Of a stretch of DNA of 64,000 bases, positions 56,275 through 64,000 are shown one piece after another. The position numbers were made by a program, and so were the translations under genes. Position 1 is the first letter of the stretch; each line of letters opens with the position of its first letter. The notes under the pieces were generated by a model that was given only the letters and a program-made list of their open reading frames with translations, was not told the origin of the DNA and did no database searches. Source of the DNA: Hygrocybe punicea (lineage: Eukaryota > Basidiomycota > Agaricomycetes > Agaricales > Hygrophoraceae); assembly GCA_963556145.1 (NCBI GenBank), contig OY744465.1:3348001-3412000 (forward strand), given 5' to 3'.

Positions 56275-59200
56275 TCAAAATGCAATTTCATTTGAATGAT
56301 GATCAGCATACTTGTTAACATAAAAAGCTTGGAATGCATCCAGTGAGTCATGACAAGAAAAATTTTGAGGAAGAAAATCTTCTCCAGCCACACCAATAAG
56401 ATGTGCACTGCGAAGAATACATTCTAGATGAATAACAGCTTTGAGTGGAGTCCCATCATGAAGAATATCAGGTTCAACAATCCACAAACCAGTATCTTCA
56501 CATGGTCTGTGGTCAACTGGTGAAAACCAATGAACTAGTGCACAAGGATAAGAAACAGAGTGATAGGTGAAAGAAAAAAAAAGAAAAACACGTGCTGCAT
56601 GCAATCCTTGAAAACCTTCTTGTTCTGGATCCTTTTCAACAAAAACACAATCATAGTGAGGAGGTCCATGTCGCCATGAAGAAACTGCATGTATCCTCTC
56701 ATGATGCATTCCATGTCTCCCAGACAAGTCACTTGGAGCATGGAATGTTGCAACAGCAGAAGGATAGGCATAAACGCTATGCCCAGAAAATTTTGGACAC
56801 TGATCCAGATCAATATCCTGACCTGAAACCTCTGAGTTAAGATTGAGCTGGTCATAGAGGAAGCACCGAATGAGTGTTGGAAGCTCTGGCTGCCCAATAT
56901 GTTCTCCAAGTCAAACTGGATCTCTAGGATAATCCCGAGCTGTACAGATATTGAGAACTATCAATTTAAACAGAGAAAATACCCACCAAGTGTTATGGTC
57001 TTTGCTAGCTTGACTTCTCCCAGACATTTTGGATGCTCATCAGCCCCCTGGTCCATGTCTTCATCATTCTCAAGAATGATATTTAGTTGTGGCTGAGGCA
57101 ATGCAAAACCATGGCCTTGCATCATCCCATGAGCTGTGAAGTCAACTCGTGCTGCAGCAAGTTTGTCAAGTCGCTGGTTTGTGAGAAGCATCTGTCCTAG
57201 AGCATGGTTCCGACTGGATCTCCGCCAAGGTTTTTTGACAGCCTTGATATGTTTGGATTCAGTTATTGATGAGCAAAGTCCATTTGGAGCACCAAACATT
57301 TGAATAAGTCGGCGATAGTGAATGAGAGAGTGTTGACGAGGAAGAGAAAAACCATCTGGTCGTACACCAACAGTCCGAAATATCTCTCAGAAATTATGGA
57401 AGGAATCAACTGCTGCATCAATGGACTGCAGAGTATCCTCACTGATAATTTCACGTCGTACAAGATAGCAAAATTCAGTGAAAGTGCTGATGGCTTTGAC
57501 CATTTCACTTGGAACATGGCCAGCAATGGCAGGAATAAAAACCTGATTTTATATCATCTGGCATTGTACATCAAAATCCAAATTTAGAACACACCTTCAT
57601 CAAAGCCTTTGAGTCATCACCTGTTCATTGCTTAAACCCACGACCATCTGGAAAGCGGCGCAGCCCAGGAAATGGTGGTGCAGCAGCAATCCTAGTTTAG
57701 GATTAGAATCTCTTAAATGAACATCATGATTAGCAGTCACCGTCTGTCAATATCAGCTAATATTTTATTAGCTTCTTGAGGAGGGTGAGAAATCTTAATA
57801 TATTCCACAACCCAATCCACAAGATGGTCCTTGAAAGTGCCTTTGATAAGCTGATGAAGGATATCCGGAGATAACAGTTCATGAATATCAGCACGTGGGA
57901 ATCCCACTGTGAATGGCTATACAAATATATTAGCTTTAGATGGTTGTAAATTACACAATGCTTATAATCAGGTCTCCAACAATTCCATAATTATTCCAAA
58001 GCTCATCTAGACTGCAAGCCCCCAGGAGAACATCAGTGTGTTCATGCGATCGGTGCCCAGCTTGTCCATCAAGATCCTCAGGCATTGCTGTGCAACTGTT
58101 GCAGGTTTAGAAAGTAGGCATTACTTGAAAGTCAAACTTTACACACCATGGGCACCACCCCTGGACAGTGCAGGAGAGTAGACTCTGTTCTGGATAATCT
58201 GCAATATATGGACCCAAGCCATAAATGACACGTCGAAAGTGTCCATCACTACATCGTGTCACCCTTGGTACTGACATGTGTGGATGCAATGGCAATAGAA
58301 TCTGGTGCAGAGAAGAATGAAAAAGTTGGCGCCGGAACTTCTGAAAATCAGAATCAGCTTGGTGATCCTTTGTGGCTAACCTAGCTGTTAGAATCCAAAG
58401 CAGAAATCTAAAATGACTGTCACTTACTCTTTGGCAGTGCCAAGAATCCAATGACAGAAACAGCATTGCGATGGGCACGGCGCACATTATTGTGGACATT
58501 TCCTATTGATGCATAGAGTGGGTAATACTCATTGTTGCCTGTAGCAACAGAGACTGTAGTCTTGTCACTGCCAAGGACCACAGGAACAAACATCGATCCA
58601 TGTGTTTCTTCATCTTCAGCAATTTTGTCCTGGTGCATTATATCAGCAACCTTGTTCAAAGATAACAAATACCATACCGCTTGCTGCCATGCCCAGTTAC
58701 CAGACATGAGATCAGTATATTGACGCTTGTTCCCTTTGTCAAAGACTTGTTTTGGTGCAAAGCCCATTTCTGTGGCAAAGTCCGGATTTCCAATTTGTTG
58801 CTCCATGGCAAGAAGTGGATCACGAAACCAAACATCATACTTTGCAGTCATCCATGAAGGGACTTCACCAGCCTCATCATCTGGAAGTTCACCATCATAT
58901 GAGACAGAAAATGACTGCCAGGGCACATCACCCTCTCTTGTTGCATCAATGACTGAATACATCTCCTTGTGATCCGCAAACGGAGGATCGGAATCAGGAT
59001 AGAGAGCTGCCAAATTGTTAAGGTGCTTGTCAAGCTTTGCAGCTGACATTTGCTCCTCAGCAAATATAAATTCAGCAAACTCAAATTCAGCACGACTGTT
59101 GTATGGTGAATAATCATCAATGGCATGCTCCTCACGTGGGGGAGGAGGGGAACCTGGTGGAAGGTCCATTCCCTGAACATTGCATGGGGTGCCATCAATA

Positions 59201-59565
59201 ATTGGATGCATGTTGATATCGAGAGCCTGAGCAGCAGGATAGTGATGACTGGATTGAGGTGATGGTGACCCAGAAGGTGACTCCAAGTTGGGCTCAGGTG
59301 AACCCACAGGTGGCGTTGGAGGTGAGCCAGACATCTCTGCTGCATGCTCAGGTGATGCTGATCGTTGTGGAACATCCTGGGGTGGAGAAGAATGCCGACG
59401 TGGTGGTGAGGTAGGTGATGGACTATGTTGATGGCAAGCCCGGAATGTAGGATGTGCTGAGTGCAGATGTTGTGTGAGTCCTCCTGATGATTTACATATC
59501 TTTTGACATTCTCTTATTGGGCACACAAATATAGCTGGCTGAAAGGCCCTGCGGGATAGGCCCAT
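56275..59565 (-). pseudogene. Plavaka transposase gene, near full-length with one visible nonsense codon
   Basis: Start chosen at the ATG complementary to 59563-59565 (MGLSRR), just ahead of the C2H2 finger CPIREC..GLTQH; an upstream ATG at 59667 would also be in frame. A Pro/Ser-rich linker follows, then GDVPWQSFSVSY, PDFATEMGFAPKQVF, GNWAWQQAVWYL and MFVPVVLGSDKTTVSVATGN, NNVRRAHRNAV. Further exons carry RRQLFHSSL, GHFRRVIYGLGPYIADYPEQ, DIHELLSPDILHQLIKGTFK, GLRRFPDGRGFKQWTGDDS, PDGFSLPRQHSLIHYRR and ESKHIKAVKKPWRRSSRNHA. The last exon has an in-frame TGA between RDPV and LGEHIG (about 56918-56920); the rest of the C-terminal part is open. Plavaka is a cut-and-paste transposon family of Agaricomycetes. 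No other disruption was seen, but not every splice site was checked. Confidence 0.83.
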
Positions 59566-59699
59566 GGCATAAAGAGAACTCAGAGTAGGAGGGATAAAGT
59601 ACAGCACACGATGGACAAGCAATGGCCCTGTACACAGCCAACAACAATAGCCTTGAAGACAACCCAATTAAAAAATATGGTCTGAAATAAGTGACATGA

Positions 59700-60512
59700 G
59701 AGATACTGAGTTGAATATATATTATACTAACCGTTTGACGACTACTATACTACCACAGTCAGAGTTGGTAGGTGAGCTCTCGGAGGCCAATATGCGCAGC
59801 GTGCAAGCAGTGGTAGAAGGGATAGAGGGGCAGAAGTTGAAGATTGTGGAAGAGTATGTAAAACCCAGATGGATAAAGCAGCGGTTATCGTGTTGACTAA
59901 TGAGAAAGAAGACTCTGCAGGGGCAAGCACAAGAGCATCAGTTGCGGGGTGTGGGAAAGGGTGGGGTCAACCTACAAGGGTGGAAACAACTTGAAGGTGT
60001 TGTAATATCGCAACCATAACGTGATGTCTTGAAAAAAGCTGGGCAAAGGACGGAGCTGGGAAGGCAACAAAAAGAGCCGAGCGTAAATAAGTTGGCAGTG
60101 CCATGAGCAATGCAGCCAGACAGATGGTGTCCGAGTGTAGAAAACCTAGTGGATGAGAATGAAGTCGTGTCGTGAAAAAAGACAGGCGGTGGGTGGTACG
60201 CAAAGATGTCGGACTTCGGAAGAGCCAGGTCTGGGAAGGCAACAAAAAGAGCCGAGTGTGAATAAGTTGGCAGTGCCATGAGCAATGCAGCCAGAGGGAT
60301 CGTGTCCGAGTGCAGCAAACCAATTGGTGGGTGGTGAATTTGGAGAGTCTGAGTCCGAGTCACGGACTTGGGCTTCAAGTTGGAGTCAGACGCAAAGACG
60401 TCGGACTTTGGAATAGCCGGGTCTGAAAGCCGCTGTCAGAAAACTCATATAAGACTTCATCACGGAGACGTACGCTGCACAAAATTCTACCAATTTCCTG
60501 CCGACTTCCTCA
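59700..60512. other. Intergenic and upstream region of the 60.5-kb gene, with a 175-bp tandem duplication
   Basis: About 90 bp starting CTGGGAAGGCAACAAAAAGA is repeated at 60056 and 60231, spaced 175 bp. Diverged GTCCGAGTG words follow each copy. TATAAGACTTCATCACGG lies at 60449, about 65 bp before the start codon, and could act as a TATA-type promoter. Confidence 0.5.
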
Positions 60513-62751
60513 ATGCCCCCTAAAAAACAAACTGTGGTTCCTCAAATGACCCTCAGCCTGAGGCCGGGACGTGATACAATGCCTGGAGCGCCCGACAAAC
60601 CTAAACCCCGAAGGACCTCTGCCGAAGTTGCGGCCGCAAATGCACTGAAAGAACAAGAAAAGCAAAGGCTATCCGACACTAGGACAGCGGCTATCCTGGG
60701 CGTGTCTAGGAAGGAAAACGAGATAAATAATCCAGACAGGTTAATTGACAGCACTGTGGACCACCCACCTGTCAGCACGAAAATAAAGACTTCCAGGCCT
60801 GTTGCCCAGAATGCAGCCACGAAGAGAGTGGCTGAGATAAAGGCAGCTGCGTTGGACTTGGCAGCAATGGATGGTATGTCTTGCACTGACTTTTCAGAAG
60901 CCCTATCCAAGTGCCACGTCAATTTATTGATTTCAGATACTGACGAAGACTTGGAGGAAATGGTTACCTTCCCAGTGGCGGCCTCAATGGCAGCACAGGC
61001 TCAGACAGTAACAAAGCAGGGAATGGTGGAGGATTGTGAGCCAAACGATGCTGACGCCGAGAGGGAGAGGAAGCGGGTCAAAAAAAAAGCTAAGAAGACT
61101 GAGTTTAGGAAAGAAGTCATCGCCCAATATGCCCTTGCCTACCTTGATGATGATCAGCTGCCCACCCAAAAGCGGAAAATCATTGATGGTGATGTTGACG
61201 GGTGAGCGCTAAGTCTTTTACTATGTCATCTCACGAATACTGCCATTCTAACTTCAAGTGGTTTACTCTCTCATTTAAATGTTGTGCTGTTTCAAGACCA
61301 CCACTCAAGAAGAAGGGCAAGCCCGCTACTAGTATGGCCAAGATTGGAGGACTTCGTACTAACTGGAAAACGCCGGCAACCATTTCTCACCCAATGTCAA
61401 CCAGTGACGGGATAACTACCCCCGAACATGATGAAAATGCGCTGGGTGGCATCAGTGATGGCGACGACATGCAAGAAAGGTTGGCCCTCTCTCAGGCTGC
61501 CAGCAACAAGCCTGTCCGCTACTATGGTGGCGGCACTACGTTGAAACCAGCGACGGTTAGCTGTCTTTTTCTTTCATGTCCGAGTCCATCTCCATTGACC
61601 ACGATACAGCCGGGCATTCGCTCTCTCGTCAAGATCCATCTTGACGGCCATGACTCACTGGAAGCTAAGTGTGGTGTTCACGGCGGTGAAGTCAAAAAGG
61701 ACAACCTTACTATGAACCATTTACCGGCAGCGGTTCGGGAAGGCTTCCGCAGCAGATTCGTACCCCAGCTTCGCGAATTAATGGGCACCTTGGCGCCATG
61801 GGAACAGCCCACCGATGAACAACTCCGCCAAACGTGGTATGCCAGTTTCCCCGATTTCAACTCTCAGCTCAAGGACGATCTTTTGTGGACCGTTTCTAAA
61901 CTGGTACGTATATTTTGCGCCTCTTACAGGGATCTCAGACTGAATGTTTTTGAGGCCGATGATCGCTTGGCAGACTGGCGCAACAAATTCGCCTCGACTG
62001 CCATGAACCAGCTCGAAAAGCTGTTCATCGAGTTAGACTTGGACACACCTGAAGCCCGTGCTACCTACATAACTTGGATGTTGGGCGATGATGATAGAAG
62101 CTGCCCATTCTACTACAAAACAGTCTCTGATGGTCAAGTGCCAATTGTATGACATTTCTACATCTCGTTTCGGCTGCCAATGCTCACCTTCCACTTTTTT
62201 TTCCAGGGAATTTTCCAGTCTTCCCTCGTGTTGGCCACTCTTTCTACCCACATCTCCACCATTTCAAGTATCCATCTTGCTCAGCATTTGACCGATAAAC
62301 CCATAGGGGCCCTGGTGCTAGCTCTACAAGCAGTAAGCTCACGTAACTACTTTTCCTGATCCACCCAACTACACAATCTCCGCTTTATTAGAGTAAATGT
62401 GCACTGTTGTACCATCAGGATGGTGTGAAGCATATTCCTTGCGGGCCGCCCGGATACTTCTCGAAGACAAATTGGGCCAATCGTATTGAAAGAGTTGATG
62501 GCAAAGACATCTTTGTCAAGAAAGTGTCGTCCCTGCTAAAATTAATTAGGAAGCTCAAAGAGGGCCAGTGGGCAAAAATTCTAGAGAGCACGAGTCTGTA
62601 TGCCAGGCAGAAGAAGATTGATGCCGTCGAGATTTTATGCACTTCGTTGGACTCATCTGACTATGAACTCGAGGATGGCAATGAAGACTTGGTGGCCGAG
62701 GAGGGAGATGATGACATTGTTGATGGTGACAATGACATTCTGATGGAATAA
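60513..62751 (+). CDS. Intact five-exon agaricomycete hypothetical gene (DUF6532-like, tentative)
   Basis: Exons 60513-61201, 61297-61555, 61610-62146, 62207-62332 and 62392-62751 join in frame to 656 residues with GT..AG introns of 54-95 bp. The N-terminal half is basic and disordered (KKQTVVPQMTL at the start, RKRVKKKAKKTEFRKEVI near 190). The C-terminal half is a compact helical region: LVKIHLDGHDSLEAK, FRSRFVPQLRELMG, ITWMLGDDDRSCPFYYK, IGALVLALQASKCALLYHQD, GYFSKTNWANRIERVDG, and an acidic tail. This layout resembles DUF6532-type proteins, an expanded family of unknown function. The decayed gene at 0.3-3 kb looks like a relative. No catalytic motif was seen. Confidence 0.75.
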
Positions 62752-64000
62752 TGGTGAGTTATTCCCAACCATTTACACCATATCTAATTTCCTTTTAGCA
62801 ATATCCTCACGAAATCCATGCCACTCCGAGTCGCGCCTCTGTGTCATCTTTCTGCACCACCATCCTTTCTTGTCCCATCAGCGACTTTCTTTCACATCGT
62901 TCCTCATCCCAACCTGCTGCTTTTGCATCTAGTACTACCTCCGAGTTAGTTCTTCAAGTCTTCTACTACCATTTCCATGTTTGTGTTGCCGTCCTTTTAT
63001 TTTTCCATCACTGGAACATGCAACGAGCCGGCCTCTTTTCTCACCAACTTTGTCCCTTCCGTCCCCTCCGTTCTCCTGTCGCCCAAATGGGCCATTTTGA
63101 ATAATAAAATTTTATTGTCGGAAAAGGGTAGAACGGTTTGAAAAGGGGGAACTACTTTTACAACTTGAGCCACTTTTTCAAAAAATGGGCAACTTTTTCG
63201 TGAGACAGTTGAACTTGAAAAAGGCCAACCTCTTGAAAAAAGGAGGGTCCTTTTCACCTCCTTCTCCTGGTTTTCTCAAGGTAGATCAAGTTTTCCAAGG
63301 TGGAGACTCTTTTCCAAGACGAAACACCTTTTCCAAGGAATGGGACCTACCTTGGAAAAGGTGGGGGAGCTTGGACATCTTCCGCATCTTTTGCTTCTTT
63401 CGCATCTTGAAAAAGGGTCTCAAGGGTTTCAAAAAGGACCCCGGATTTTGCTGATGTGTGATCAACAGCTTTTTGATCTGATCATAATGCCAAGTTTGAT
63501 AACCACTTTTTGAAGCCATGGACTATTCCTTGACCTAAGGTTGCCTTACAGAGTTTGTATACAGTTCTTTCACTTCTTGGTTTCCACATTATATTTGCCT
63601 ATCTGTAATCATACTGACTGGAACCCTTGCCTGCAAGATTACTGATTTGTCTTGATTGAAGCCAGAATTTTCTGAACCCAGGTGTAATGTGATAAGGCTT
63701 AGCAAAGTGATTTTACTCCACAAGGCAGTTATAAGAGAATATAAGCTTAGCTTTCAAAGGCATTACTTAGAGTAGAGTGAATGTACATATACAGAATTGC
63801 ATGGGGGTGTAAATGACATATATACAACGTGTGACAATAAGATCTTGTACATGTTGTCTAGCCACATCAAGCAAGGTTCTTGCCAACAAAGTTGGCACTT
63901 CCTCTAGTTATTCCAACAATATATTTATTCTTATAAACTAGCACTGGATATCTAAGAACCTTGTGTCTCAATCTGAATTGTTTCATAATTTCATAATATC
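62752..64000. other. Intergenic to the right edge, no gene supported
   Basis: 63110-63470 is rich in AAAAAGG/CCTTTTCC and CTTGGAAAAGG words in both orientations. The rest (63480-64000) is AT-rich with no recognised feature. Confidence 0.45.

Noticed and set aside
61902..61930. A possible 26-bp intron (GTACG..TTACAG) in the 60.5-kb gene
   Set aside because: Removing it breaks the frame and it is shorter than fungal introns allow; reading through keeps the frame to the next exon.
1..64000. tRNA, rRNA and telomere-type sequences
   Set aside because: None could be recognised by eye on either strand. A covariance-model scan would be needed to exclude a tRNA.

Overview
The window looks like nuclear DNA of an agaricomycete (mushroom-forming) fungus. 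The introns are about 45-60 bp with GT..AG ends. The transposon families recognised (Plavaka, KDZ with a CxC2-type cysteine cluster, DUF6570-type Helitron, hAT-like elements) and several expanded proteins of unknown function are typical of Agaricomycetes. No prokaryotic features were seen. Species cannot be named from this sequence. All family names come from reading translated protein motifs by eye; no search was run.

Layout. 1-3 kb: the N-terminal end of a Plavaka transposase running off the left edge, then a decayed hypothetical gene. 3.3-5.6 kb: a tandem repeat and two adjacent palindromic (foldback) elements. 5.9-8.3 kb: the only clear housekeeping locus, EAF6 and RPT5, divergently transcribed 73 bp apart. 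8.3-13 kb: a stack of inverted-repeat elements, three of them with perfect 8-bp target duplications. 14.5-18.4 kb and 33.2-37.4 kb: related blocks in opposite orientation. 18.2-22.8 kb: a cassette bounded by 231-bp inverted repeats, holding a broken DDE transposase fragment, an intact four-exon gene of unknown function and a complete four-exon Tc1/mariner-type transposase gene. 23.6-27.6 kb: an agaricomycete multi-exon gene split by a hAT-like element. 28.8-29.4 kb: a small intact gene with a viroplasmin-type domain. 29.6-32.9 kb: a KDZ transposase pseudogene. 38.4-42.0 kb: a Helitron N-terminal relic with 19-residue repeats. 43.1-46.1 kb: a hAT-like copy carrying a nested LTR-like insertion. 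48.9-49.8 kb: an older hAT-like copy. 50.0-53.9 kb: pseudogenes of the COPI beta-prime subunit (SEC27) and of a Pcl/Pas1-type cyclin. 53.9-55.8 kb: AT-rich repeats. 56.3-59.6 kb: a nearly full-length Plavaka transposase with one visible nonsense codon. 60.5-62.8 kb: an intact five-exon gene of unknown function.

The main theme is nested transposition in a gene-poor region. The best-supported unit is a hAT-like non-autonomous family with four copies here. Three have perfect 8-bp target duplications, one has a paralogous empty site elsewhere in the window, and one sits in a coding exon whose frame is continuous once the insert is ignored. Each copy carries a long CAG/GCA trinucleotide tract. The unit most worth testing as an undescribed mobile system is the 18.2-22.8 kb cassette.
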